This document shows positions 8,027 to 17,373 of a stretch of 39,410 nt of DNA, piece after piece. Numbering within the stretch: position 1 is the first letter of the stretch; each line of letters starts with the position of its first letter. This DNA comes from Lacticaseibacillus baoqingensis. Its GTDB lineage: Bacteria; Bacillota; Bacilli; Lactobacillales; Lactobacillaceae. The stretch lies in contig NZ_RHOI01000027.1 in NCBI RefSeq assembly GCF_003946165.1, positions 1 through 39,410 of the forward strand, read 5' to 3'. The notes below the pieces were generated by a model that had not been told where the DNA came from, did not search any database, and saw only the letters and a program-made list of their open reading frames with translations. The translations under genes were made by a program, and so were the position numbers.

Positions 8027-9057
8027 GATTTTTTCACCGCCTTTCCTGCAAGGATCGCGTGAATCTGCTTGGTGGAAAACTGCTGGTCAAAGAATCGTTG
8101 ATAAAACGCCTTGGCTTTAGCGGTGAGCGCCACCTGTTGGGTCAATTCTGGATGCAGGCGCTTAGCCGCCCACCAGATCTGTAAGTCGGCTTCAGCACTA
8201 TAGCGGTCCCATGCAAATAAACCGCTGGGATTGCCATAGACTTTTTGATGTTTAACGGCAGTGAGGTGTTTGAAGCGAGCGTCTTTTTGAAAAGCAGCCA
8301 AGGCTTTAGCCGTAGTGGTACTGCCGACGATGATCACTTCCGGATCGGCTTTGATGATCGCCTCTGGTGTCACATCGCGCATATTGCCTGCTTCTTGCAC
8401 CGCGTTTTGGCCGCCAGCGATCTTGATCCATTCATCTGGGATGGTCTTGGTGCCATCAACTTTGGTCAAGTCAGCCAACCCGACCACATGGAGCACAGTG
8501 GGCCTGGTTTTAGCTGCTGCCGTGAGCGCTTGGACGCGCTTGATGTCTTGTTTGAACTGTTGATTATAGCTTTTGGCTTTAGCTTTGGCGGCTTTGGTAT
8601 TGAGCAGATCAGCCGTCAAGGTGATGCTTTGTTGCATGTCAGGTAACGTTTGAAACATCGCGTTGACTGTCGGCAGTTTGGCTTTGCGCAGCGTTGTGAC
8701 TTGCGCCGGATCAGCCGAGATCACCACTTGCGGCGCCGCTTTGAGCAAGGTTTCGAGCTGTACGTCACTGCCGGCAAACGGCACCGCCTGATTTTTGAGC
8801 GTCGGGTACAAACTAGTCAGCAGCGCGTTATCATGGATCAGCTTCGTCGTGGCGACGATTTTATCCGCGCCGCCAAGCATCGCCACGATCGGATTGGAGG
8901 CGTGCCACAGATCCGCGACTTTAGTCACTTTAGTCGGTACCTTCACGGCTCGGCCGGTCATATCAACGACCGTATGCGTTTGAGCGGCCACCACCCCACC
9001 AGGCGTAAGGCCAAAGCCGGCGACACAAGCGGCCAATAATAGGAATCGTTTCATCAT
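8023..9057 (-). CDS. ABC transporter substrate-binding protein, FecB/BtuF/MolA type
   Basis: 344 aa binding protein of the two-lobe class that binds iron chelates, cobalamin or, in the Haemophilus MolA type, molybdate/tungstate. The mature part starts with THTVVDMTGRAVKVP, then shows the family rhythm of ADLWHASNPIVAMLGGADKIVATT, KAAPQVVISADPAQV and KADPEVIIVGSTT. The ATG at 9057 (overlapping the ATPase stop) has AAAGGAG upstream; an in-frame start 16 codons earlier lies inside the ATPase gene. The signal region is short: LAAC at residue 11 is unusually early for a lipobox, and VAAQ near residue 28 could be a type I cleavage site. Its place between narI and moaE suggests molybdate uptake, by inference only. 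Confidence 0.8.
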   Translation of the reverse strand: MMKRFLLLAACVAGFGLTPGGVVAAQTHTVVDMTGRAVKVPTKVTKVADLWHASNPIVAMLGGADKIVATTKLIHDNALLTSLYPTLKNQAVPFAGSDVQLETLLKAAPQVVISADPAQVTTLRKAKLPTVNAMFQTLPDMQQSITLTADLLNTKAAKAKAKSYNQQFKQDIKRVQALTAAAKTRPTVLHVVGLADLTKVDGTKTIPDEWIKIAGGQNAVQEAGNMRDVTPEAIIKADPEVIIVGSTTTAKALAAFQKDARFKHLTAVKHQKVYGNPSGLFAWDRYSAEADLQIWWAAKRLHPELTQQVALTAKAKAFYQRFFDQQFSTKQIHAILAGKAVKKS

Positions 9058-9833
9058 GACGGATCTACTCCTTTGATCAAATACACAGGGCGTTGGCCAT
9101 GCCAAACGGCATCGATCGGCGTTTGATATAAGGCTTCTAATCGGGCCGCACTGAGCTGACTGACAGTGATTTGTTCCAGGTGCTGCGCCTGCAAGATCGC
9201 GATCGAATCAGCGATCAAAGTGGCTTGGTTGGGATCATGGGTGGTGACGATGATGGTTTTGCCATCGTGTTTGAGTGACTGCAGCAAGCGCAGCACAAGC
9301 GCTTGATTTTTTAGATCTAACGCCGCCGTCGGTTCATCCAATACCAATATTTGGGCCGCTTGGACCAGTGCTGCGGCGATCATCACCAGCTGTTTTTGCC
9401 CGCCAGACAGCGTCGCCAAACTTAACGGCGCCAATTGGCTTTGTCCGACTCGCGCCAGCGCTTGTGCCACACATTGGCGATCGGCTGCATCTGGTTGACC
9501 AAACAAGCCATGCTGGCTGACCCGCCCTAAGAGCAAATAATCTTGCACGCTCAGCGTACTGCCGCGCCCCCCAGTTTGTGCTACGACCGCCAAGCGCGCA
9601 GCGCGCTGGCGGGCATTTAAGCTGGCCAGATCCACCCCAGCGATACACACCTGACCGCTAAGCGGCTGCAAACGGCCAGTCAAACAGCCTAACAGGGTGC
9701 TTTTGCCGATACCATTGGGCCCTAACAACACCAAGATATGCCCTTGAGGCACCTGCAGCTGGGCTTGGGTAAATAAGGCGGGCCGATGGGGATAAGCAAA
9801 CGCGAGGTTTTTCGCGGTCAATTCATAATCCAA
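9054..9833 (-). CDS. ABC transporter ATP-binding protein, FecE/BtuD type
   Basis: 259 aa ATPase of the same importer. It has Walker A GPNGIGKS near residue 38, the Q-loop near VVAQTGGRG, signature LSGGQKQL near residue 141, Walker B ILVLDEPTAALD and switch histidine in VTTHDPNQ. The start is TTG at 9833 with AAGGAGG seven bases before it; no better ATG is near. It overlaps the permease gene by 11 bases. All motifs for activity are intact. Confidence 0.88.
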   Translation of the reverse strand: MDYELTAKNLAFAYPHRPALFTQAQLQVPQGHILVLLGPNGIGKSTLLGCLTGRLQPLSGQVCIAGVDLASLNARQRAARLAVVAQTGGRGSTLSVQDYLLLGRVSQHGLFGQPDAADRQCVAQALARVGQSQLAPLSLATLSGGQKQLVMIAAALVQAAQILVLDEPTAALDLKNQALVLRLLQSLKHDGKTIIVTTHDPNQATLIADSIAILQAQHLEQITVSQLSAARLEALYQTPIDAVWHGQRPVYLIKGVDPS

Positions 9834-10794
9834 GCGGCTGCCTCCTTAATAAAATCACGATCAATACTGGTACGCCGATGAAACCGGTGATGATACTTAA
9901 CGGGATATCGTTGACGGACACACTGCGCGCAAACGTATCTGCCGTCAACAACACCGTCGCGCCAATCACTGCAGTCAGCGGCAAGACTCGGCGATTATCA
10001 CTGCCGACAAAGCTCCGTGCCAAATGCGGCACGACTAGCCCTACCCAGCCGACTTCACCACACAAGCACACCGAAGCTGCGGTCAATAACGTCGCTGCTA
10101 CCACCATCGCGTTGCGGTTGGCCCGCGGCGACAACCCTAAAGCGACGATCGCATCATCATCTAAAGTCAAGGCATTCAAGCGCCAGCGCGCCGCCAGCAA
10201 GAACCCGCCTGCCAATGATAACACCGGCGCGATCACGGTCAGCGCGGTTTGGTCGACTTTAGCAAAACTACCTAATTCCCAAAAAACGATGCTTTGCAAC
10301 TGATCTTGCGGATCGGCGATGTATTTGATCAAGCCCAAGCAGCTGGTCGCTAACCCACCGGCGATCATCCCTGCTAAGACTAAGTTCAGCGTCTGCTTTT
10401 GCGGCAGCAACCGACTCAATGTCAGCGTCAAGCTGACCGTGGCTAAGCCGCTGATAAAGGCACACCCTTCAACAGCCCATAGCGGCCAGCCGCACAAAAT
10501 GGCAAAGGCCGCCCCGACACTTGCGCCGGTGGCGACCCCCAAGACATTCGGACTAGCTAAGCCGTTAGCAAACACCGCTTGATACGTCGCCCCGGCCATG
10601 CTCAAGCCAGCGCCGACTAACACCACCGCCACCAAGCGCACCACTCGCAGCGCCACGACCATGCCTGCTGGGGTTTGGGTGTGACCAAGCGCCTGCAGCA
10701 CTTGACTGGGCGTTAAGGCATAATTACCCACGCAAATCGCCACGCCGCAAACGAGCACTAATAAGGCTAGCGCGATACCCATTTTGCGCATCAT
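9823..10794 (-). CDS. ABC transporter permease, FecCD/BtuC type
   Basis: 323 aa membrane protein of the FecCD family with about ten hydrophobic segments. Family marks include LRVVRLVAVVLVGAGLSMAGATYQAVFANGLASP (residues near 48-82, given in part), LGVATGASVGAAFA, and GEVGWVGLVVPHLAR near residue 245. This class uses larger substrates than ModB permeases, yet the Haemophilus molybdate importer MolB is of this class. The start at ATG 10794 overlaps the narI stop as TGATG. An adjacent upstream TTG is possible. Confidence 0.86.
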   Translation of the reverse strand: MMRKMGIALALLVLVCGVAICVGNYALTPSQVLQALGHTQTPAGMVVALRVVRLVAVVLVGAGLSMAGATYQAVFANGLASPNVLGVATGASVGAAFAILCGWPLWAVEGCAFISGLATVSLTLTLSRLLPQKQTLNLVLAGMIAGGLATSCLGLIKYIADPQDQLQSIVFWELGSFAKVDQTALTVIAPVLSLAGGFLLAARWRLNALTLDDDAIVALGLSPRANRNAMVVAATLLTAASVCLCGEVGWVGLVVPHLARSFVGSDNRRVLPLTAVIGATVLLTADTFARSVSVNDIPLSIITGFIGVPVLIVILLRRQPLGL

Positions 10795-11489
10795 CAAGCA
10801 CCGATCCGCGGCTTGCGCCGATAGACGATAAAACGCCGGTAGAGGTATTGATAAGGCAGCGCGATCGCATGGATCAAGCGGGTATACGGGAAGAACATGA
10901 AGATCAAAAAGCCGACGAAGACATGGATCTTAAACAGCGTCGGCACATTGAGCATCAAATGCCAATCCGGCTGCAAGACCCAGATCTGGCGAAACCAGAT
11001 CGCAATGCTGGTGCGATAGTTGAAACTCGGATTGAGCGGCCCAGCGATAAAACTCGACGCCATCCCCAGCAGCATCTCAGTCAACAAGCTCAAGTTCACG
11101 ATCAGATCTGACAAACTGCTCATCGCAAACACCCGCTTGTTGGTGAAGCGCCGGTAAGTCAATACGAACATCCCCACTAACGCCAACACCCCGGCGATGC
11201 CACCCATGACCATCGCAAACAGGTGATATTGCTCATTGGTGATCCCGAAGGCATCTGTCCAGGCTTTAGGAATAATGATCCCCGCCACATGCCCGAAAAA
11301 CACCATGATGATCCCGACATGAAAACAAATCGAGCCGATGATCAGCAGCTTGCGTTCCATCAGCTCACTAGATTTTGCCGTGATCTGATAAGGAAACCAC
11401 TTAAAGCGCACGATGATCCCGATGAAAAAAGAGGCTAGCGCCAAATATGGATAGATCGTCCATAAGAAAAACTGTAATCCCTGCCCCAT
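10794..11489 (-). CDS. narI: Respiratory nitrate reductase gamma subunit (cytochrome b)
   Basis: 231 aa membrane subunit that takes electrons from quinol and passes them through two b haems to NarH. It has five hydrophobic helices. Histidines that can ligate haem are H57 and H67 in helix 2 (CFHVGIIMVFFGH) and two in the last helices (KIHVFVG and RLIHAIA). The start directly follows the narJ stop, with GGGGG as ribosome binding site. The protein needs haem b and a quinol, and no pathway for either is complete in the window. Confidence 0.93.
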   Translation of the reverse strand: MGQGLQFFLWTIYPYLALASFFIGIIVRFKWFPYQITAKSSELMERKLLIIGSICFHVGIIMVFFGHVAGIIIPKAWTDAFGITNEQYHLFAMVMGGIAGVLALVGMFVLTYRRFTNKRVFAMSSLSDLIVNLSLLTEMLLGMASSFIAGPLNPSFNYRTSIAIWFRQIWVLQPDWHLMLNVPTLFKIHVFVGFLIFMFFPYTRLIHAIALPYQYLYRRFIVYRRKPRIGA

Positions 11490-12065
11490 TTAGCTTACCC
11501 CCTTGGCCGCCGGCGCCAGGCAATCTTTAAACTCGGCACGCACCAGCGCCACCAAGCGAAAATACGGATCAGCCGCAGCGACTGCTGCGCGTTTGAGCAA
11601 TTCATGCGTCCCATCTTCGATCACCGCAAACAACAAGGACAGATCTTGCTGGCGGGCATCTGTTTGCCAATCCGAATACGCCAAAAATTCCAGCATCAGC
11701 GGCAGATAATCCGGCAATTCAGTACCTTGCACCCGCACGCCAAACATCTCATACAACATTTTCAATCGCGCCAGCACTTGGCCGCGTTCCCGCGAGTCCG
11801 TGAGCTTGTAATAGGTCATATAAAGTGTGTAGCGATTATTCAACTCAAACAAGCCGACATAATGCGTCTGCAACTCTGCCAACGACTCTTGCTGCAGCTC
11901 GGCCAACAACGCCAACAGCGCCGTTTTGTGCGCAGTTGGGGCATAGTCTTGTTGCAACCCGGCAGTAAAGGCCGGTGTCAACAATTCTGCCGTGGGATAA
12001 TCGAGCAAGCGGCTCAAATAAGTGAATCCGGTTTTGACAGTATCGAGCTTTTGAATATTAATCAC
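11490..12065 (-). CDS. narJ: Nitrate reductase assembly chaperone NarJ (delta subunit)
   Basis: 191 aa TorD/DmsD-like chaperone needed for molybdenum-cofactor loading of NarG, not part of the final enzyme. It has the family segments LSRLLDYPTAELL near the N-terminus, YVGLFELNNRYTLYMTYYKL in the middle and LPDYLPLMLEFLAY. I place the start at GTG 12065 because GGGGGG lies seven bases upstream; it overlaps narH by eight bases. A longer reading frame exists upstream but is embedded in narH. Confidence 0.88.
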   Translation of the reverse strand: MINIQKLDTVKTGFTYLSRLLDYPTAELLTPAFTAGLQQDYAPTAHKTALLALLAELQQESLAELQTHYVGLFELNNRYTLYMTYYKLTDSRERGQVLARLKMLYEMFGVRVQGTELPDYLPLMLEFLAYSDWQTDARQQDLSLLFAVIEDGTHELLKRAAVAAADPYFRLVALVRAEFKDCLAPAAKGVS

Positions 12066-13617
12066 GCCAGATCCCCCCATAAAAACTTTCTGCATAGATC
12101 TGCTGACTCGACATCCCCGCTTTGTATTCCTTGAACATGCTGCCATGCGCTGGGGCTAAAGCACACCCATTGCATTCCTCGAAACCTAAGCCGCCAGCTT
12201 CTTGCGCCACTGGTTCAACGTTTTCTTTTTTGGCTTTAGGGATCACGAAGCGGTCTTCATACTTAGCGATCGCCAACAACCGATACAAACTGGTGGCGCG
12301 CTTTGCATCTAAGCCGACACGTTCTAGTTTAGCGGCGTCAAACGGCTTGCCTGACGTTTGCGCCCGCATGAACAAGCGCATCATCGCCAGCTTGTATAAC
12401 GCTTGCTTGATCACTGCCACATTGCCGCCTGTTAGCAAGCTGGCCAAGTACTCAACAGGAATGCGCATTTCATCGATCGCTGGGAAAATCAATTCAGGAT
12501 ACTTGATCGAGTTTTTGCCTTCAAAATAATTCATGATCGGGCTCAAAGGCGGCACATACCAGACCATTGGCATCGTGCGGTATTCTGGATGCAATGGGAA
12601 GGCGATCTTTTCTTCAACCGCCATCTTATAAACCGGCGAGTGTTGGGCGCAATGCAAGGTCTCTTCATCAACGCCGTCAGCCAATGCTTGGGCGATGACT
12701 GCTGGATCATTAGGATCGAGAAACAAGTCAAGCTGCCGCTGGTAAAGTTTAGTTTCGTCGGGTTCGCTAGCAGCTTCAGCCACTTTATCAGCATCATACA
12801 AGATCACACCGATATAGCGAATGCGGCCGACACAAGTTTCTGAGCAGACGGTAGGCAAGCCTTCTTCGATCCGGGGATAACAAAATGTGCACTTTTCCGC
12901 TTTATTGGTCTTCCAGTTGAAGTAGACCTTCTTGTACGGGCAGCCAGTCATACAAAAACGCCAGCCGCGGCAACGTTCTTGATCTACTAAGACAATGCCG
13001 TCTTCGTCACGTTTGTACATGGCCCCACTAGGACAACTCGCCACACATGCCGCATTCAGGCAGTGTTCGCACAACCGCGGCAGATACATCATGAAGGTTT
13101 TTTCAAAGTTGCCTTTGATGTCCGCTTCAATATCAGTCATGTTTGGATCTTCACTGAAACTGCGATCAGACCCGGCTAGATCATCATCCCAATTAGGCCC
13201 GTTGGTCAGGTCCATATACTCACCAGTGATCTGTGACTTAGCCCGCGCAACCGGTTGATGCTTCGATGCTTTGCCAAAAAGGGTTTGGTAATCATAAGTC
13301 CATGGTTCGTAATAATCATCCAGTTGCGGCATATCCGGATTGTAAAAGATCTTCAACAACGAGACCTTATTGAACTTTCCGCCGGCGCGCAGGGTCAACT
13401 TGCCTTTTTTGGTTAACGTCCAGCCCCCTTTATAATGGCTTTGGTCTTCCCATTGCTGGGGATAGCCGACCCCAGGCCGCGTCTCCACGTTATTGAACCA
13501 CATGTATTCAGCGCCAGGCCGATTGGTCCAAGTCTGCTTACATGTGACACTGCAAGTATGACACCCGATACACTTATCGAGGTTTAAGACCATTGAGATC
13601 TGTGCTTTAACTTTCAT
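12058..13617 (-). CDS. narH: Respiratory nitrate reductase beta subunit (Fe-S)
   Basis: 519 aa cytoplasmic electron-transfer subunit. It carries four cysteine groups: DKCIGCHTCSVTCKQTW at the N-terminus, CEHCLNAACVASCPSGA near residue 183, CRGWRFCMTGCPYKK (the Trp-containing set that gives the [3Fe-4S] centre) and CTFCYPRIEEGLPTVCSETC. This matches three [4Fe-4S] and one [3Fe-4S] clusters in the family. The start has GAGG upstream and overlaps narG by 11 bases. Length and motifs are full. Confidence 0.95.
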   Translation of the reverse strand: MKVKAQISMVLNLDKCIGCHTCSVTCKQTWTNRPGAEYMWFNNVETRPGVGYPQQWEDQSHYKGGWTLTKKGKLTLRAGGKFNKVSLLKIFYNPDMPQLDDYYEPWTYDYQTLFGKASKHQPVARAKSQITGEYMDLTNGPNWDDDLAGSDRSFSEDPNMTDIEADIKGNFEKTFMMYLPRLCEHCLNAACVASCPSGAMYKRDEDGIVLVDQERCRGWRFCMTGCPYKKVYFNWKTNKAEKCTFCYPRIEEGLPTVCSETCVGRIRYIGVILYDADKVAEAASEPDETKLYQRQLDLFLDPNDPAVIAQALADGVDEETLHCAQHSPVYKMAVEEKIAFPLHPEYRTMPMVWYVPPLSPIMNYFEGKNSIKYPELIFPAIDEMRIPVEYLASLLTGGNVAVIKQALYKLAMMRLFMRAQTSGKPFDAAKLERVGLDAKRATSLYRLLAIAKYEDRFVIPKAKKENVEPVAQEAGGLGFEECNGCALAPAHGSMFKEYKAGMSSQQIYAESFYGGIWRD

Positions 13618-16600
13618 GCCATTTCACCTCGTTTAACTTCCGCACGTTGACATACAAGTCCCGCTGATTGCCGATCGGCCCATAGTAGTTGAACCCATAA
13701 CTCAGCTGGGCGTAGCCGCCGACCATTTGCGTGGGCTTGATATGGATCTGCGTCGGCGCGTTATGCGACCCGCCGCGATTGCCGGTGATCGATGATAACG
13801 GCTCTTGGATCTCCATGTCTTGCGCGTGATACATATACAAAGAGCCATCAGGCATCCGCTGAGATACCACTGCCCGAGCGGTGACGACCCCGTTTTTGTT
13901 ATATAACTCGACCCAATCATTATCTGCAACATGGATCTTGGCCGCATCGGCTGGCGATAGCCATACGGTCGGGCCACCGCGAAACAGCGTCAGCATGTAC
14001 AAATTATCTTGATACGTGGTGTGGATGTTCCACTTGCCATGCGGTGTCATATAACGCAAGGTGATCTCTTCGGCGGCCGGCGTCACTTGGACATCGCTTG
14101 GCCCCAGTACTGTTGGCGGCAAAGTCGGCTTGAACGTGGCCAATTCTTCGCCATATTCTTCAAAGATCTCGTGATCGATGAAGAATTGTTGCCGCCCGGT
14201 CAGCGTGCGAAACGGAATATTGCGCTCGATATTGACAGAAAAAGGACTGTAGCGGTCACCATCATGCTTGCTGCTGGTCCCTAACGGCGTCGGGATGGCT
14301 TCACTAGGCTGGATGGTGATCGACTTAAAGGTCATTTGCTTTTCCCTTAAGCCGCTGGCGATATCGGCAAGTTTTTCCCCGGTGATCGCTTCGGCATTGG
14401 CCCAAGCTTTAGTCGCGACATGGCCATTCGAGGCACTAGATAAGTGCAAGATCGCTTCAGCGACTTTTTGATCTTCATCCAACCGCGGCATCCCTGACTC
14501 GATCCCGCTGGTGTAGGTCCCATTGATGTCTTTGAGTTCGGCATACTCATCTTTGACGCTATAGTGATAGCCGTTGCCGCCCACGTTGCCGCCGGCATTT
14601 GGGCCTAAGGCGATGTAGCGGTCATAGATCGTCGTATAATCGCGCTCGACCAAACTCAAGCTCGGCATCGTCTTGCCTGGGATCGGTTCGCATTCACCTT
14701 TCTTCCAGTCTTTGATCTCGCCATTAGGCTGCGCCATTTCATTAGGCGTATCATGGCCGATCGGCTGGGTCTTCAAGTCGTAATGCTTGCCAGGAAAGTA
14801 TTGTTTTGCCAGCGTAGAAAAGGTCTTGGCGATTTGTTTGAACGCTTGCCAATCAGAGCGGGATTCCCATTGCGGATCAACAGCCTTGTTGAATGGATGG
14901 ATATACGGATGCATATCGGTTGAGGACAAGTCTTCTTTTTCATACCAAGTAGCCGCAGGCAACACGATGTCAGAATAAAGCGGGGTCGTGACCATCCGAA
15001 AATCAAAGGCGATGGCAAGATCCAGCTTGCCATCCACTGGCGCTTCGGTCCATTGCATATCTTGCGGCTTGAAGCGCTCGCTTTGCTTGGCCAGTAAGCC
15101 GTTTTCTGCTCCCAGCAAGTGGCGCATGAAGTATTCTTGCCCTTTGCCTGATGACGCAAATAAGTTCGACCGCCAGATGAACATCCCCTTCGGCTGATTT
15201 TGCTCAGCATCAGGCGCTTCAGCAGCAAAATGCAAGGTCCCTGCTTTTAACTCAGCCACGACTTTGGCTTTGATCGTATCCAGATCGGTGGTGTCATAGT
15301 CTTTGGTAAAGCTTAAGTTGCTGCGATCAAACTGCGGGTAACTCGGCATCCAGCCTAACCGGATCGCCATTTGCTGGTAATCCGCCGGGTGCTTATAAGC
15401 ATGCGGGCTTTGGCGGATCGGGGATTTCAATCCTTCGTTATCCAGCTCGTCATACTTCCATTGGTCAGACGCGAAATAAAAGAAACTGGTCCCTTGCATC
15501 TGCCGCGCACCACCAGGCTGCCAGTCATTGGCAAAGGCGATAGTGGACCAGCCTTCTGCCGGGCGCAGCTTTTCTTGACCGACATAATGCGCCCAACCGC
15601 CGCCTTGTACCCCGATACAACCAGTCAGCATCAACATGTTGATCACCGCGCGATAAGTCATGTCCGAGTTGAACCAATGGTTGATCCCGGCGCCAACGAT
15701 GATCATCGCTTTGCCATGTGTGTCTGCAGCTGTTTGGGCAAATTCACGTGCAATTTGGACCACCAGATCCGCACGCACACTGGTCACATTTTCTTGCCAA
15801 GCCGGCGTGAAGGGACTCGTGGCATCCATGGCATCATCGGCGGCATAAGGATCGCCCGGGATCCGCGCGATCCCGTATTGGGCCATCATCAAGTCATACA
15901 CCGTCGTCACCAGCTGCTCGCTGCCATCTGCTAAGGTGACGGTCTTCACCGGCACGGTCCGTTGATAAACAGATGCCCCTTGCTCCGAAAATCCTGGCAT
16001 ATCGATCACTGCGGTGCGCCCATTTTCAACTAATACCGACAGTTGCGGCGCGATGGTATGGCCATCTGCGGCGGTCAGATCCAAGCGCCACTTTTGATTT
16101 TGATCATAGCGCTGCCCGATCGTACCATTTGGGGCGATCAAGCGGCCATCTGTTTCATCAAAAACCAGCGGCTGCCACTCACCGTTAGCAACGGTTTGGC
16201 CCAAGTCAGCGGCGCGCAAGAAACGTCCAGACACCACATGATCCGCATGTTTTAAGCTCGGTTTCAGCGTGATCACAAATGGCAGATCCGTGAAGCGCTT
16301 GGCGTAGTCGATGAAATACGGCACCTGCTGCTTATGGTAATAGTCGTTCAAGATCACATAGGTAAACCCTTGTGCCAAAGCGGCATCAGAGCCTGGGTGC
16401 GGCGCCAGCCAATTATCAGCAAACTTAACGTTTTCGGCATAATCAGGGCTGATGGCCACGACCTTGGTGCCTTTGTAGCGGGCTTCAACCATGAAGTGCG
16501 CATCCGGGGTCCGTGTCAATGGCACATTTGACCCCCACATCATCAAGTACTGGCTGTTATACCAATCAGCGGACTCAGGGACGTCGGTTTGTTCACCCCA

Positions 16601-17278
16601 AACTTGTGGTGAAGCTGGCGGCAGATCCGCATACCAGTCATAAAATGACAGCATTTCCCCACCAAGCATGGAGATAAACCGCGCCCCAGACGCATAGCTC
16701 AACATCGACATTGCCGGGATTGGGCTGAAGCCGGCGATACGGTCCGGCCCATATTCGCGGATCGTGTACAACAACATCGCTGCGATCAGCTCACTAGCTT
16801 CTTCCCAATGCACGCGGATCAAACCGCCATGCCCACGCTGAGACTTGTACTGTTTAGCTTTGGCCGGATCTTCGACGATACTGCCCCAATCATCCAATAA
16901 GTTGGGATGCGCTTTTTTAGCGGTTTGCCATAACTGCCACAAACTGTCGCGCACATAAGGATACTTGATGCGCAACGGGCTATATTCATACCACGAAAAG
17001 CTTGCTCCGCGCGGACACCCGCGCGGCTCAAAATCAGGCATATTCGGACCGCACGACGGATAATCTGTCGCTTGATGTTCCCAAGTGACGACACCTTGTT
17101 TGACGAAGACATTCCAAGAACATGACCCGGTACAATTGACCCCGTGGGTCGTCCGCACCACTTTATCATGCGCCCAACGTTCTTTATACAGCTTTTCCCA
17201 ACGGCGGGAATGCTCTTCCAGTTGGGTGAACGTCCCATTGAACTTCTCAACGGATCTAAAAAATTTAGATTTCAGCAT
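13607..17278 (-). CDS. narG: Respiratory nitrate reductase alpha subunit (molybdoenzyme)
   Basis: 1223 aa catalytic subunit reducing nitrate to nitrite at a molybdo-bis-MGD centre. Near the N-terminus HGVNCTGSC provides H45, C49 and C53 of the FS0 [4Fe-4S] site. It is followed by RGCPRGASFSWYEYSP and the active-site region FYDWYADLPPASPQVW with EQTDVPESADWYNS, which holds the Asp ligand to Mo in the family. The start at 17278 is chosen because the protein then begins MLKSKFFRS and AAGGA lies just upstream; a frame open 27 codons further runs into the promoter region. No twin-arginine signal is seen, so it is cytoplasmic. It is the first gene of an operon running to 7064. Confidence 0.95.
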   Translation of the reverse strand: MLKSKFFRSVEKFNGTFTQLEEHSRRWEKLYKERWAHDKVVRTTHGVNCTGSCSWNVFVKQGVVTWEHQATDYPSCGPNMPDFEPRGCPRGASFSWYEYSPLRIKYPYVRDSLWQLWQTAKKAHPNLLDDWGSIVEDPAKAKQYKSQRGHGGLIRVHWEEASELIAAMLLYTIREYGPDRIAGFSPIPAMSMLSYASGARFISMLGGEMLSFYDWYADLPPASPQVWGEQTDVPESADWYNSQYLMMWGSNVPLTRTPDAHFMVEARYKGTKVVAISPDYAENVKFADNWLAPHPGSDAALAQGFTYVILNDYYHKQQVPYFIDYAKRFTDLPFVITLKPSLKHADHVVSGRFLRAADLGQTVANGEWQPLVFDETDGRLIAPNGTIGQRYDQNQKWRLDLTAADGHTIAPQLSVLVENGRTAVIDMPGFSEQGASVYQRTVPVKTVTLADGSEQLVTTVYDLMMAQYGIARIPGDPYAADDAMDATSPFTPAWQENVTSVRADLVVQIAREFAQTAADTHGKAMIIVGAGINHWFNSDMTYRAVINMLMLTGCIGVQGGGWAHYVGQEKLRPAEGWSTIAFANDWQPGGARQMQGTSFFYFASDQWKYDELDNEGLKSPIRQSPHAYKHPADYQQMAIRLGWMPSYPQFDRSNLSFTKDYDTTDLDTIKAKVVAELKAGTLHFAAEAPDAEQNQPKGMFIWRSNLFASSGKGQEYFMRHLLGAENGLLAKQSERFKPQDMQWTEAPVDGKLDLAIAFDFRMVTTPLYSDIVLPAATWYEKEDLSSTDMHPYIHPFNKAVDPQWESRSDWQAFKQIAKTFSTLAKQYFPGKHYDLKTQPIGHDTPNEMAQPNGEIKDWKKGECEPIPGKTMPSLSLVERDYTTIYDRYIALGPNAGGNVGGNGYHYSVKDEYAELKDINGTYTSGIESGMPRLDEDQKVAEAILHLSSASNGHVATKAWANAEAITGEKLADIASGLREKQMTFKSITIQPSEAIPTPLGTSSKHDGDRYSPFSVNIERNIPFRTLTGRQQFFIDHEIFEEYGEELATFKPTLPPTVLGPSDVQVTPAAEEITLRYMTPHGKWNIHTTYQDNLYMLTLFRGGPTVWLSPADAAKIHVADNDWVELYNKNGVVTARAVVSQRMPDGSLYMYHAQDMEIQEPLSSITGNRGGSHNAPTQIHIKPTQMVGGYAQLSYGFNYYGPIGNQRDLYVNVRKLNEVKWHES

Positions 17279-17315
17279 AAGCCCCACTATCCTTTTTCTT
17301 GTCGAAATTCCACCT

Positions 17316-17344
17316 AATGTTAAGACTATCACAATGGTTATCAA
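17316..17344 (-). promoter_or_regulatory. Predicted narG promoter
   Basis: On the minus strand TTGATA (-35, 17339-17344) is separated by 17 bases from AACATT (-10, 17316-17321). The -35 is good and the -10 poor, as is common for activator-dependent promoters. The predicted start of transcription is near 17309, giving a leader of about 30 bases. Confidence 0.45.
17317..17334. promoter_or_regulatory. Rex- or CRP/FNR-like operator overlapping the narG promoter
   Basis: On the minus strand TTGTGATAGTCTTAACAT matches the Rex consensus TTGTGAA-N4-TTCACAA at 11 of 14 half-site bases. The plus strand also reads TGTTA-N6-TCACA, a CRP/FNR-family arrangement. It covers the spacer and -10 of the predicted narG promoter, so binding would most simply repress. 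Which regulator uses it cannot be told from sequence. Confidence 0.45.
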
Positions 17345-17349
17345 AAAAA

Positions 17350-17369
17350 GGTTAGGCATTTCCCTAATC
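17350..17369. promoter_or_regulatory. Near-palindromic operator between the narG and moeB promoters
   Basis: GGTTAGGCATTTCCCTAATC has half-sites GGTTAGG and GATTAGG (6 of 7 identical) around a six-base centre. Its centre is about 50 bases upstream of both predicted transcription starts, five bases from the narG -35 and four from the moeB -35. That is where a response regulator such as the NreC-like protein encoded at 22182-22841 would activate both operons. Confidence 0.55.
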
Positions 17370-17373
17370 TTGA

